Assembly (NCBI GenBank): GCA_013398295.1
Contig: VZSF01009945.1
Location: forward strand, 434,001 to 498,000
Reading direction: 5' to 3'
DNA length: 64,000 nt
Source: Chionis minor
Taxonomy: Eukaryota > Chordata > Aves > Charadriiformes > Chionididae
Positions within the stretch are counted from its first letter, which is position 1, and every line of letters begins with the position of its first letter. The position numbers were made by a program, and so were the translations under genes. Below, piece by piece: positions 39,382 through 51,960 of this stretch. A model generated the notes under the pieces. It searched no databases, was not told the DNA's origin, and saw nothing but the letters and a program-made list of their open reading frames with translations.

Positions 39382-42200
39382 CCTGGAAAAGCTCAGCTTT
39401 GTCACACTGATTTAGGTCCACTATGTATTTCAGTTGTTAAAAGATTCTGTCTTAATATCACGAAGTTCAGTGCTACACAGTGCAGCTATCATATTCAGGT
39501 TGAAAAGCCAGTCTTTGTTGTGTTCAGAAAGTACACACACAGTTTTCTGTCTTGGAAGATGTTTTTCATATGTGAGATGTTATACAATATTTATTAAATA
39601 ACTACTCTTTTTTTTTCATTCAAAAATAGGCTGACTCTGATGATGATTAATCTTTGATTGAGGTGAAAAGTGCAAGGTTTTTTCTTATTAGGCAGGGATC
39701 TGCATTTTCAAGTGAAAGGTCATATGACTGTGAAAAATATTACAATACTTGCAAACTTCAGAATTAGTATCACAGGACAACCCCAAACCAAACCAAAAAT
39801 GTGTTTTCACCAAGAGCTAGAAATGAAGATGTTTACACTTTTTCATGTTCTAAATCTTACTTTTAACTCAAGTTTAGAAGTGTAGGTGTATTTGGAGACA
39901 TCCCACACCTCTTTTTACTTTATATCAAACATTTACCTCATGATCAAATGAGAACTGAATTTCTTCCAATTTACCCATGAAAAAGGAGTCAGTGCCATCA
40001 CAGTGAACAACCAAATTTTGCACTAACTTCAGTAGAAGAAAGCAAGAAAAGAGAATTCGAACAACTGAACCGTACAAATGGATGCAGACTATATAAAGTA
40101 ACATGAAAAAGCTAACTGCTCGCTAGCTCTACAAATCAGTTTGTATCATCAGCAAGATGACTGGAACACAGCTTCACCATTTGTGAAATGAATCACAAAT
40201 CTAGCCTCTCTGTCTTAAAAATCTTTCTATTTAAAGGATAATGCAACAAAAAAAAAGCACACACATTTGTGTATACACCCAGAAATAGTGACTCGAATAT
40301 TATAATGTTCAAGACTTGCTTTTCAGTTTACCTTTCATACCAAACTTGAGTTATTTCAGTCTAAAAGTCAAGCACTGAAGCATTTACTAATTAAGAAACC
40401 GTTGGTATAAGTTGTCCTAAATAAACTCTGTTTGAATGACAAGTTATTAGAAAATTGTACAATCAAGCAGACATATTTACGGAAATCTGTGTGGTATCTT
40501 TAGGGAATATAACAGTTGACAGCTTTGAACTAAGAGTGACAAGTGATCAGAGAAATCCTACCACAAGAAGTTCTAAAAAGTCAGCCTTTTAAAAGCACAT
40601 GTAAAAATTAATTTCAGGAATAAAACGTATCATAGTTCTTTAGTTTAAAAAAAAAAAGTTACATCACATCTCTGTTGTCCTTAAAATAAAATCGACTAGC
40701 TTCCAGCATTGATAATTTTCCCATTAAACTAAATGAGTGTAGCACAAAGCTTAGACAGGCATATGATGTTCTTTACATGTGCAGAATTCTTAGTTTACAA
40801 TAACTTACATCTAGAATTTCTTTCCCCTACCCATTTTTTCCAGAGATTTCTGCCTAGAAGGCACAAAGCTTAAAAGGACATAAGGAGAGAGAAGGTTGTT
40901 CAAACTCAATGCTTTGCTTTCATGCACACTGAAGAAATCTGCCAGCAGTAGACTTTTACTTCATCAATTCAGCAAGAAACACAATGTGATTTTTCTGATT
41001 GCTCTTCAGTCAACATTCAGAAGCACCAGCCTGATAATTAATACAGGCATGTGACACTGAACGAGAAAGAAGAAGGTAAAGGGAAAATCTTTTCTTAAAG
41101 CCAGCCATAAACTACGTAGAACTTAACAAGTTTCCTACGAGGTTTAATTGTAGAAGGATAATTAGAAAATCTATAACACTATATATGGAAATATACTACG
41201 TATACAGAACACCACCTCTGTGACCACTTAATGAAACTGGTAAGACACCAAGCTAAAATAAATACCTTCAAAATTAGGGCACAGCATGCACATTGGATAC
41301 CAAATAGCTGGTTTCTCCACACCTGTTTACCACACTTAAGAAAATCAAGGAAATTCTTCACTTAACATCTCAACGCATCAGTCATGGCAATCAAAAATGT
41401 CTATGTGGATGGAGTACTGGACTGAAACTCAGGAGACTGTTTCAGTTCCAGCCTTGATTAGCGTAGAATTTTTTTCTTTATCTCTCTCACCCTGTCTATT
41501 AATGGGGATAATTATGCTGGCCTCCTTTATAAAGCACCTGAAAAATCTACATTTAAAAATGTTCTTAAGCATTTAATTATAAATAAAAGCAATCATGTAT
41601 CAGACTTCTGTTATCAACTCATCACATGAAAGCAAGAATGTGTTCCTGAAATTAGTATACAAAATTTCATTTTTCCACTGACATTAGCTTCCTGGTATTT
41701 TCATCATTATTACAATAATACAGCTGCATTCTACTAAGATGCACTAAAGAACCTGACTGCCATTGACTGACATTCTGAAGTTTTTCCAAGCTCCAGACAA
41801 CAAAAGGCCCAGGATTTTTTTTCATTGAAAATTTCCATGTTAAACAAAGATACTTTTGACCAGCTTCAGCCTTAGATGCTACTCTGAATCTGCAGCTTGA
41901 ATTGCTGCACTGCCTCCATTCTGCAACAGGCTGTAGCGCTCTGCAAATGTGTATTACTGTTACATCCATCAACCCCTCCTCTCTCCTTTCAGGGGCTGGT
42001 CAACAAGGGCACCTTTTCATCATCACCACTTACTTATGCTACCAGCTTCTCTCCCATCCTCCACATCTGTATATTACTTGCCTCCTTTCAGCTGCACACA
42101 ATACTCTTAATCACTTGGTATGTTTGATATGCACTTTTTTTTCATCTTGTGCTACTTAAAAATGAAAAAAAGGTGAGAGAGCTTGATATAAAATTAAGCT
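39382..42200. other. Intronic sequence 3' of the SERGEF exon
   Basis: No further exon could be recognised within the 2.8 kb downstream (minus direction) of the SERGEF donor. A minus-strand stretch near 42055-42075 spells a weak G-M-C-G-like string only with a frameshift and was not accepted. AT-rich, with no transposable element seen. Confidence 0.55.
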
Positions 42201-42206
42201 ACTTAC
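42201..42206 (-). other. Splice donor of the SERGEF exon
   Basis: On the minus strand the exon ends ...GTTG and is followed by GTAAGT, a perfect 5' splice-site hexamer. Confidence 0.7.
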
Positions 42207-42243
42207 CAACTACTGCCAGATTATGCTCCGAGCCACATGCGAT
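42207..42243 (-). CDS. SERGEF: Internal 37-bp exon of SERGEF (RCC1-repeat segment)
   Basis: Read on the minus strand, a pyrimidine tract ending in CAG is followed by a 37-base open segment and then GTAAGT, so both splice sites are close to consensus. The exon begins on a codon and encodes I-A-C-G-S-E-H-N-L-A-V-V; its last base G starts a codon completed by the next exon, probably Gly. C-G-x-x-H-x-L-A is the hallmark of an RCC1 beta-propeller blade. From memory, the closest family member is SERGEF/DelGEF, whose late blades contain almost the same string (SCGSEHNLAIIG in human). SERGEF is an RCC1-like protein of about 450 residues, reported to bind the exocyst subunit Sec5 and to affect secretion. 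Other RCC1-family genes (HERC, RCBTB, NEK9) fit less well. The very short exon limits certainty. The preceding and following exons were searched for by motif (WG, YGQLG, GMCGDG) and not found in the window. Confidence 0.72.
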
Positions 42244-42257
42244 CTGAAAAAAAGAAG
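42244..42257 (-). other. Splice acceptor and polypyrimidine tract of the SERGEF exon
   Basis: On the minus strand this reads CTTCTTTTTTTCAG directly before the exon. An uninterrupted T/C tract followed by CAG is a strong 3' splice site. Confidence 0.7.
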
Positions 42258-45200
42258 TATGAATGAGTAAAAGGGAACCCACTTACCAGCAGGAAGACAA
42301 CCACAATTATGACAAGAAATTAAAAATTAACCTGAAACAAACAACTACAGTTTGTAGGATGCAAAAATCAAGGTTGAAGTACTCTCACTTTTAAATGAAA
42401 TTTCATTTGTAATCTCATTTAAGGGCTTAATGGCAGGGGGGCATGTTTGTTTGTTTTGTTAATAAACGGGCATTTTCTTTTCAAAATGCAGTCACCACTG
42501 ACAGTCCAATCTTTAGGAGCAAGCCTGGCCACGATCCTGCAAAAACATCACAGCCTTGACAACATTCACTGGATCCAACAAGATTATTCATGGGCATAGA
42601 GCAAACACAGATTAAGTCTTCACAAGATCAGAGCCATACAGAGACAGCTGGGAATCAAAAGGGCGATGGAGATCTCTTGTCTGTACTGGTTTTTTCACAT
42701 GAACCCTGAGGAACCGCACAAAGTATACAGGCTCAGTGTGACACACCTGAGGTAATATGATCCCTATGGCCATTTCTCTAGAATGAAGAAAAAATACCAT
42801 AGAACTCGACTCTTCTATTAGCAGCAGGCTGGTTTAATTTTTAAAAGCTGCAGAAAAAAACCAGTGCAAACACTTTCTCCCAAGCTCATTAGTGACGGAA
42901 ATCAGTTATGCAATTCTTTTCAAAGCAAACTCCTAGTCTGTGTCTTTTTCTTTCTTCTTCGCAGCTGCTAGCAACATGTCAGATGTTTAAGTTGATTTAG
43001 CATATATCACATAGTATCACTCACTAAGCTTTCATAAATTCTTCACAAATGGTGACACAAGCATCAAGAGCAGCCCGCTGCCCTACTGCAAGGGCTTGTC
43101 TGTCCCATTGAATTCTTTTGCAATGTCACTGCTGGCACAATCGTCTGACGTAATACAGACATCATCACATGCAAGGTTATTCTGCTGAGCACCCTCAGGT
43201 TTTAAATTAAAACACAGGCAATCCCCTCAAAATCTTGTATATGGTTCATTGATGTGCATGTACTTGCCCATTATACACACTACTGAGATGGAGAAAATTA
43301 ATAAGCATGTTCCTCTACTTCTGAAAAGTACATCTGCAATGATAAAATATGAAACAGAAGTATAGGCTCAATTATATTAAAAAAACAGAAGTCTATACCA
43401 TCCAAATTTTATATCATTTTGTGCATGCATAACTTTATAGTCTTTAAAGCCAGAGAAACTGCTACAATCACCTCAATGTCTGCATAACAGAAAACCTTCA
43501 AAACAGTCCTTGTACTCAGCTCCCTGTGCTTGGGCATTTACTGGAAAAGACGTACCCAAGACTGACACGCAGACTAGCTTGAGCTCTTGTCTTACAAGTC
43601 AACTCTGCAATCCCTGCTACTCACTATGTACCCGCACCACTCCTGTGACATAGAAACATTTGGTCAATGCCATCCTAACACAATGGCAAGGAAGACAAAA
43701 CAGACTCTTTAGGACAGAGATGTTTAGGCAAGACATTAAAGCATTTGGGAAAACAGGGTAAGAAAAATAATTCATCTCAGCACACTCCAGCATGGCCTCA
43801 CCTTCAGAAAAAATCAAGACAAAGCAGCAGGAAAAGCAATGCCTTTGCAAGAGCACTAGTAGGCCTGCATCAACTCTTCTATTCCACAGTATTAGAGACA
43901 GGCAAAGCTTTAAGCCCTGACTCTTAAAATGCATAAATCATCGCCATATCCCATATCATTATCCTCACCACAAGTCAAGAGCCCTTACACGGGAGCAGGG
44001 CGAGTTTCTAATGCCTATTCACTGGCTAATGCTCCCACCAATGCTTCTTGAGCTTAAAGGTTGATGCCATGGAAACAAGATCCACACATGGAAACACACA
44101 CGAAGGCTTTCCAGCAAAAAAACCCAAATTCTGCATCTTCACCAAGTGCTGAAAATCGGAGATACTGAAGCTGCTGCTAACAAAATAAATTAATTTTATC
44201 TGAGGTGTGAATAATCCTATCTCAGCTACTGGCCTAGGAAATATGCTAAGACAGGCACAGGCTCAAAGGTATCAGTACAAAGGAACTGCTCAGGCTGGTG
44301 GCTCGTACTTACTGCCAGGATCCCCTTCAGAAACACTACATTAAAATAAAAAAATTAAAATTAAAAAGCACCCCACCTAAACAAGGTGTTGTTTAGAATG
44401 TAAAACATTCCCTGATGAAGAAGCATTTTCTTCCTATGTCTAATAGCAGCAGAGCTATAGCAGCTAATAGCTACAGAGCCTGCACACCAGATAAAAAAAC
44501 GTTGATGACCTCAACAGCTTCGTACTCTATTCATGTCTCTGTTACTCTGCCCACCACTCAGAGCCACCTGCTGCCCAGCTTATCAGATTGTAAGGGAGTC
44601 AATCAAACGGCACTGGGTACAACCAGACCAGGAATTGCTGTACTATACAGACTCGTCAGTTCCGGGGAGCTGCCCCCAAAACACCCACCCGCAGCCAACA
44701 CGTTGATGCGCTCCTTGCAGCTTTGCAGCCTGATGGGGTAAAAGCTACTAAAAAGCACAAATGACCAGCACTGCTGCACCCCTTTCGCTCAGGTAAAAGC
44801 CTCCTCAGTGGAAGTACCAGCTTTGCCAACAATAACTGAAATCAAGCAAAACCCCAAGCTGCTGAAGGCAGTGCCCTGGATTCACCTTCCATGGCCCAGA
44901 GCAAGGACAGCACATGCCGCGTACCAGCAGCAGTACTGTGGTCCAAAGAAGAATTTGCTAGATTGAGAGCGCAAGGTTCACCGCTTCTGCCTCACCGCAG
45001 GCTGTCACCGCCCAACAACACTGACTGACTTTGTAGGAATGCCCAAATTAAAAATGCCCTTAGGGGACTCTAAAGTTAGCTTTCTGAAACAACAGCCTTA
45101 TTCACGATCCATGCTGCTTGCTACAGGCTATACCATCCACCCACAGGATTCCTGCTGGCCTGAACATCTATGACTCTGGAGGCTCAGAAGGGACCACACC

Positions 45201-46000
45201 AGAGAAGTGAAGCGAGGTTGCCACTGCTTCATGAGCAGTGCTGCCTTGCAGGTATTTCATAACATCTTTTTTACAATAAGCTTTAATGTAAATCTGACAC
45301 CTCCTTTTCTTCACGATTCCCCACAACAGGCAACAATCAGCCAAGAACACATAATTTGCTGGTACAAATACAGACCAGCCAGAGAACAGCATTGCTGAAC
45401 AGATGTTTTATTCTTACATTAGATGTAATAAGCTCTGCAGTCAGTACAGGTCACTGGGAGAAGCCTCGTAGTTACTGCAGCAACCTTAATTTTCTGGCTA
45501 CTTCTCTTCTGTCCCCACCCCCAACGTGCTGCAGAGAAATTAAATTCCAACAGACATCTGCATGCTCCCAGTGGATAAGTACATTCAAGGGTACTTATAA
45601 ATACACAATAATGCTTTCTAATTGGGCAATATTTTTACATTCTGTTTTAGTTGGAAAAAATCACTAAAGACAAACCAGAGTGACTGCTAGTGAGCGAAGC
45701 ATTCTGTGAGTCTAAGAAACATGACCTCCTAAACAGAAACAATTCCTATTAAAGTTTCTTCTCTGTTTGGAGGACAATTTGAGAAGGGTTGTGCAAGGAT
45801 ATTGTGATCTCTATATAAAGTGATCTCAAAGCACTTTACAAATGTCTGTGAGGCAGGAAAAGAATGCTTAGGAGCCATTTTACTCAGAACTTATTTACCT
45901 CATTATCTGTGCCCTTTTAACCATACACAAATTGTTTGTTTCTTCCTTTAAATTGTGTGGTAGCAAGCTGTTTTTCTACCTAGCAGTGGTTGCAGTTCAG

Positions 46001-46017
46001 ATCCATCCATCCATCCA
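46001..46017. repeat. (ATCC)4 tetranucleotide repeat
   Basis: Four ATCC units in tandem. Confidence 0.85.
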
Positions 46018-46247
46018 GATTTAGCACATGTGGTGAGAAGCAGCCAAGGGACCAGTATTTTATTAATCATAAATAGTCAGGACATAAGCTGCATGGATGG
46101 TGAGGAAAGACCTTAGCACTGCAACCGCTAACTCTGGGCAAAACACCAACATCTTTCTGCAGCCTGCTGATATGCTTATGGCCCAGTCCTAACAAAAATG
46201 AATTGACTGAACATAGAAGTAGTGGGTTACAAAAAAAATAGAGAAAG

Positions 46248-46275
46248 TATTTCACTTAAATATTTAAGTGAAATA
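46248..46275. repeat. 28-bp perfect palindrome
   Basis: TATTTCACTTAAAT is followed immediately by its exact reverse complement ATTTAAGTGAAATA, with no spacer. The bases on either side (G at 46247, A at 46276) do not pair. Confidence 0.95.
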
Positions 46276-46331
46276 AATATTCATTTTTTAATATTAAAAA
46301 TACTCTGTGAAGTACAAAAATAATAATGCCT

Positions 46332-46362
46332 AATATATATATTATATACATTCCTATATATG
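46332..46362. repeat. AT-rich simple repeat
   Basis: TAATATATATATTATATACA and following TATATA motifs; continues patchily to about 46405. Confidence 0.7.
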
Positions 46363-47242
46363 CTTGGATACATATACAAGAAAATGTGTGCATACATAAA
46401 TATATGTATGCCTATTAAGAAGAGAAGGTTAACTACTCAAGGAGATGTTACCAGGGAAGAAAGATCAGAGCAGAGGTGAGGGTAAATACAGAGCCCACCT
46501 TCGTTTTAGAATTGGGATAGGGCTCTTTCTGCATAGCTTTCCCTCCTTTTGCTCCCCCAAAGTCCTATGAGGTAAGGAAGTATTGCGCTCCCCTTTGCAG
46601 AGAGTAAACAAACATACAGGATAAAACTCACGCAGATATTTAGACATACAATCTCCCATTGATTTCAAAAGGTAATTAAGAGACAAAATACCTTTTGTCA
46701 ACCAACCCCTACGGGACTTCCAAGCACTACAACAAAACAAGTCTGGCAAAGCTTCTAAAGAATCCACATTTCAACCTACTACCTTGACCCCAAGGCTATT
46801 CTTTCTTTTCTTTCTGTACTCCCAGGGCTCCAACTGAGGATCTGTTGTGCAGCCCATCAGGAAAAAAAGATCAAGTCAGAACTGCAGGCAAAGTCAGCCT
46901 AGTGCTGCAGCAGAGGGGAAGGGACCATACACAGGATTGCAAGGAAGAGGCAGAGGGAGCTGGAATCACAAGGGGGGATTGCAGAATGAAAATTCACAAG
47001 CATTCAAACATCAGGGTGCTTAGTTAGAACAACAAAAGGACCTCAATGCCATTTATTTTTGGTTCACTGCCCTAGGAGTGCACCTTTATTTCCTACAGTG
47101 CAATTGTTTCCCAAAACATTCAAGGATACTCAGGCTTCTGTCACTTCTCAGAGATAAGAGCATGACATACAAAATACATTTCTAAGGATGACGATATGTT
47201 TAAGTTGCATGAAAGCACAGCTTTTTTGAGGATGGGAGGTAA

Positions 47243-47251
47243 GGGGGGGGG
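47243..47251. repeat. G9 homopolymer
   Basis: Nine G in a row within a purine-rich segment (AAGGGGGGGGGAAGGAAA). Confidence 0.85.
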
Positions 47252-48570
47252 AAGGAAATCATTAAACGGGTGTGCACGTAAGTACTTTTATGCAGAAGTT
47301 TAGCCATGGCATCTTACGTCTTTTGACAAATTTCACTGTAAGGAAATTGCCAGGGTCAGAAGACAGCAAGTTTTATTCCTTCTGGGATCAAAAGTCCTAA
47401 CGGAAGGAGACGGGGTGACCAACAGACTACAGATCGAAGCTTATATAAGACAGGGGAATCTTCTCTCCCAGAGCTGTTCTTCCATGCCCTTGATGAATGT
47501 ATCATAACAATGATTTGTACTATTTGACACACTCTGCCCAACTACATTTGTATGCAGCATTCTACTGATGCGAAAAAATAAAATAAAAGGAACCTAATTA
47601 GCAAAACTCTCCTGCTTCCAATGATCCTTCACTAGGAACTCTGTGTTCCTCTCCTGGATCATTTGACTCCTGATTGATAAGAAAGCAGCTTGCTAACCTA
47701 GTCACATTCTTGGCGAGCACAAGACTAAGTGCAGTTTAATGCAACACATGTCAGCAGCAAACCAGTACAACCTCACCAGGAACAGCACATTAAATCTGTT
47801 CCTAGCTGTTGGCTGTATCAGTTGAAAAGTGAGAGGCCCAGTGTCCTTGCAAGATATTTTCCATTTTTCATCAATCTAATAATCTGATCTTCTACTTAAG
47901 GTGGACTTTTTGTTGGTGTGTGATTGGCTTTTTAGTTTGTATGTAGCTTTACTTTCCACTACAGCAAGAAAATTCACAACAGAATTTAAACTGAAGCCTG
48001 TATACTAAGGTCTGGAAGAAAACATTCCTCCTCGAGACACATTTGACCAAAAGCTAATGTGTCATGTAAGTGGACATTGGCAGAATGCAGTAAGCTTTCA
48101 AAAGAAATATTTTATAGCTCTTGATAGCTTTCAGAGTTATGATCTACATCCTCCCTACCTGAAGCTAATGCCAAGCCTGTCTCACTTGTAGTGCAAGACA
48201 CAAAATGCTTTTTCCCTGTGCAGCATTTCCCTTGCTCTCCACCCACTGTTTCAGAGTCCCGTCTCCAATCATTCACTATCCTGCCCTGCCAACTGTCTTA
48301 CAGTCCCTAAAAAGCCAGATGACCAACCCCAAGATCTTGCCTTTACACCCTCTGTGCCATAAGTGAGATATCTATGGCCCCGCACACATTCCCCCTCTAT
48401 GACACTAACCATACACGAGAAATTGCTACGCTATCCACCAATTCACTGAGCACCACGCTTCCAGGAACAGCTTCTTGTGGCTAACAGTATGCAGTTGCAC
48501 TTTTCCAATTCAGGTGGTGCAGCTTGGGTGTCAAGTGCTTGCAGGAGATGGAAACAGTTGTAATTTCAAA

Positions 48571-48680
48571 GGAAAAAAACGCCAAGAACAACAACAAACA
48601 CGCACACCGGCAAAACCCACACAAACAAATGAAAAACCACACACAAAATAAACACCAAACACACATAACTAAAAACAACC
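48571..48680. repeat. A/C-rich low-complexity tract
   Basis: Over about 110 bases the plus strand is almost entirely A and C, with very few T and G, in irregular AAC/CA units. The long minus frames here (48481-48805) are a by-product: they translate as V/F/C/L-rich low complexity. Confidence 0.8.
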
Positions 48681-51371
48681 AATCTTTTAATATCGGGTAG
48701 GAAGCACCAAAACCACATAAAGCTGTCATTAGAGAGATCAGGCACAGGGGATGACAGTAAAAGGACAAAAGAAAACCTAATTGTTAAAGCAGTTGGCATT
48801 TTCACAGAAGGTTTACATCACAGCAACCCATATGCATGCACAAAGTCTACTTGTAAGGCAAATGTGGTCATACTAAAAAACTTAGATATGTACTGTTTGC
48901 CTCAAATTGAGAATGGATAGATTGAGATGTCAAACTAAAGTAAGATCCATGTCCCCCTAAAAAACCTCATCATCAGATGACTCTAGGACAATACAAAAGT
49001 TGCTGAGATCCCAGTAAGAACATCCGGTGGGATTAGGTTTTAGTAGAATGACAAGAATGTAGCCAAGACAAGTGTGATAAAAATCTTTACAAGTCAGCAA
49101 GGTCAGCTGGCTCTTCTCCATTGCTAGAAGATTTTCCAATTAGTTCTTGTATTCTTCCTCAGGCAGTTCCCTTCCTTCCTTAGGGTTCAGAAAACATTAG
49201 CATCTTTCATTCCAGGAAAATCAAGCTCTGTCACTTTCATATCTCTCAGCTTCACTTGTCTGTCAAAATTTTCAATTTTTATAATCAAGACCTGAGCCAA
49301 TTTTTGTTTATCCTTTCATCATTTTAAAAATTAACCAAGTTATAGTCATTCAATCCCAGTTTGTTTCCTGTAACAAGATCCTCATTCAATCTTCATTATT
49401 TTGTGATAATTAAGACTAAAGTATCCCTTCTGATTGATAAAGAAATCATCAATCACATCAGCCCTGACTGTTGATGTGTACATACTCCCAAAACTGTCTG
49501 AAGTGCAAATCCCACAAGGCCAAAATCCTCACTAACATTACAGACATCTTCGTCCGCGTCCAAATATGAACTAGAGCAACAGGGTCTTCAGCAGATGCAG
49601 TTTTACCCAAGAGAACTTCTCACCATTTTTCTCAAAATTATTTTGATTTAGATTGTTTCATCCACAATTCCCAGCACTTAAAAGTCTCAGTGCCTCTCTC
49701 TCCTAAGCTAAGTAAGAGGCGCTAAGATGAATACTTTACAATCTATTTAGTCTTGCTTTGGGGACTACAAGTAGTTTGCTCTTTATTTGAGACCACAAAC
49801 ACCACTTTGACAGAAGAAAGAAACCAAGACCACAAAAACAAACAAAAAAATCTGACTGTACCATCAACACACACATCCCTAACATCAGATTATTCTGATG
49901 TTTTCAGGTCAAGAATTGTAGCTTGTAGCATGCCAAAAAATCTTGGTATCTGTCTTCCTATGATATTTTACATGCAAAGAGCAAAAAGAAAAGTGCTCAT
50001 TATAGCATATAAATGTCATCATTACCTATGTGAATGTGCTAATTTCCAGTACCATGAACTTAATGAAATGAATGGTTCCATTAAACAATGATTGCAGGCA
50101 AACATTCTGTCGAAGTACGTATTATCCAACATTTTCCAGGCTTAGAATAAGTCATGACAGCAAGAATTATTTGGCAACAAAACATCAAATTCTACTTAAC
50201 CAACTATTTCCAAGGTACTTTTGTGGATGGATGTTGGAGGCCGTGTTGGGCATAGCGATCATGGGATGATGGAGTTTTGGATTCTCAGAGAAGCAAGGAG
50301 GGGGGTCAGCAGAACTGCCACCTTGGACTTCCAGATGGCAGACTTTGGCCTGTTTAGGAGCCTGGTTGACAGAGTCCCTTGGGTGGCAGTCCTGAAGGGC
50401 AAAGGAGTCCAGGAAGCCTAGATATTCTCCAAAAAGGAAATTTTAAAGGTGCAGGAGCAGGCCATCCCCATGTGCTGAAAGATGAGCCGGTGGGGAAGAA
50501 GACCATCCTGGCTGAAGAGAGAGCTTTGGCTGGAACTCTGGGAAAAAAGTTTGTGACCTTTGGAAAAACGGGCAGGCCACTCAGGACTACAAGGATGTTG
50601 TGAGGTTTCGCAGGGAGAAAATTAGAAGGGCCAAGGACCAACTAGAACTTAATCTGGCTACGGCCATAAAAGACAATAAAAATATTTCTATAAACACATT
50701 AGCAACAAAAGGAGGGCTGAGAATCTCCTTTATTAGATGCAGGGGGAAGCATAGTGACAAGAGATGAGGAAAAAGCTGAGGTACTTAATGCCTTCTTTGC
50801 CTCAGTCTTTAAGAGTAAGACCAGCTGTTCTGCGGGTACCCAGCCCCCTGAGCTAGTCAACAGGAATGGGGAGCAGAATGAATCCAAGGGGAAATGGTGA
50901 GCAACATGCTACACCACTTAGACACACACACAAGTCTATGGGGCCAGATGGGATCCACCCAAGGGTACTGAGGGAGCTGGTGGAAGTGCTTAATCAAGCC
51001 GCTTTCCATCATTTATCAGCAATCCTGGCTTACCAGGGAGGTCAGCAAGTGTGACGCCCATCTACAAGAAGGGCTGGAAGGAGGATCTAGGGAACTACAG
51101 GCCTAGCAGTCTGACCTTGGTGCCAAGTGAAGGTTATAGAACAGATCATCTGGAGTCGCATCACACAGCACCTACAGGACAAACAGGCAATCAGGCTTAA
51201 TCAGCATGGGTTCATGAAAGACAAGTCCTGCTTGACTCACCTGATCTCCTTCTATGACAAGGTGACCTGCTTAGTAGATGAGGGAAAGTGTTGTCTACTT
51301 GGACTTCAGTTAAGCCTTTGATAGACACCATTTCCCACAGCATTCTCCTGGAAAAACTGGCTGCTCGTGGC

Positions 51372-51665
51372 ATAGATAGACACACGCTTCACTGGGTAAA
51401 AAAACGGGCTGGATAGCCGAGTCCAAAGAGTTGTGGTGAATAGACTTACATCCAGTTGGCAGCTGGTCACAAGCGGTGTTCCTCAGTACTGCCGCCAGTT
51501 CTGTTTAATATCTTTATTGACAACCTGGACAAGGGGATTGAACGTACCCTCAGCAAGTTTACAAACCACACTGAGTTGGGCTGGAGTGTCAATCTGCTTG
51601 AGGGTAGGAAGGCTCTACAGAGGTATCTCGACAGGCCAATTGGATGAGGTTAAACAAGGCCAAGT
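51372..51665. repeat. First copy of 294-bp direct duplication (likely assembly artefact)
   Basis: The segment from ATAGATAGACACACGCTTCA to AACAAGGCCAAGT is identical, as far as I compared, to 51667-51960, at a constant offset of 295. Reading frames within the two copies have identical translations up to the gap. Confidence 0.95.
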
Positions 51666-51666
51666 N
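51666..51666. other. Single-N assembly gap
   Basis: One N stands exactly between the two copies of the 294-bp segment. A one-base N is a placeholder gap, not a real ambiguity. Confidence 0.95.
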
Positions 51667-51960
51667 ATAGATAGACACACGCTTCACTGGGTAAAAAAAC
51701 GGGCTGGATAGCCGAGTCCAAAGAGTTGTGGTGAATAGACTTACATCCAGTTGGCAGCTGGTCACAAGCGGTGTTCCTCAGTACTGCCGCCAGTTCTGTT
51801 TAATATCTTTATTGACAACCTGGACAAGGGGATTGAACGTACCCTCAGCAAGTTTACAAACCACACTGAGTTGGGCTGGAGTGTCAATCTGCTTGAGGGT
51901 AGGAAGGCTCTACAGAGGTATCTCGACAGGCCAATTGGATGAGGTTAAACAAGGCCAAGT
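51667..51960. repeat. Second copy of 294-bp direct duplication
   Basis: It starts directly after the N and ends where the CR1 sequence resumes (GCCAGGTCCTGCACTTGACT), which is the expected CR1 continuation of either copy. Confidence 0.95.

Larger units (their letters stand above)
42258..50224. other. Intronic sequence 5' of the SERGEF exon
   Basis: Eight kilobases with no recognised exon. Frames at 43617-43934 (minus), 44415-44741 (plus) and 49753-50091 (plus) show no motif. Searches by eye for the upstream SERGEF segment (TWGRADYGQLG-like) on the minus strand gave nothing. Contains a perfect palindrome, short tandem repeats and an A/C-rich tract, listed separately. Confidence 0.5.

Noticed and set aside
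42055..42075. Minus-strand M-W-R-M-G string recalling the next SERGEF segment (G-M-C-G-D-G)
   Set aside because: Needs a frameshift and lacks the preceding W-G-W-N-E-H block.
42291..42334. Exon-like segment just upstream of the SERGEF exon (minus: TTTCAG ... CTGCTG|GTAAGT, partly V-I-I-V-V-V-F-L-L)
   Set aside because: All three frames contain stop codons between the acceptor and donor, so it cannot be a coding exon.
48481..48805. Minus-strand frames of 79-95 codons rich in V, F, C and L, resembling membrane proteins
   Set aside because: They are translations of the A/C-rich low-complexity tract.
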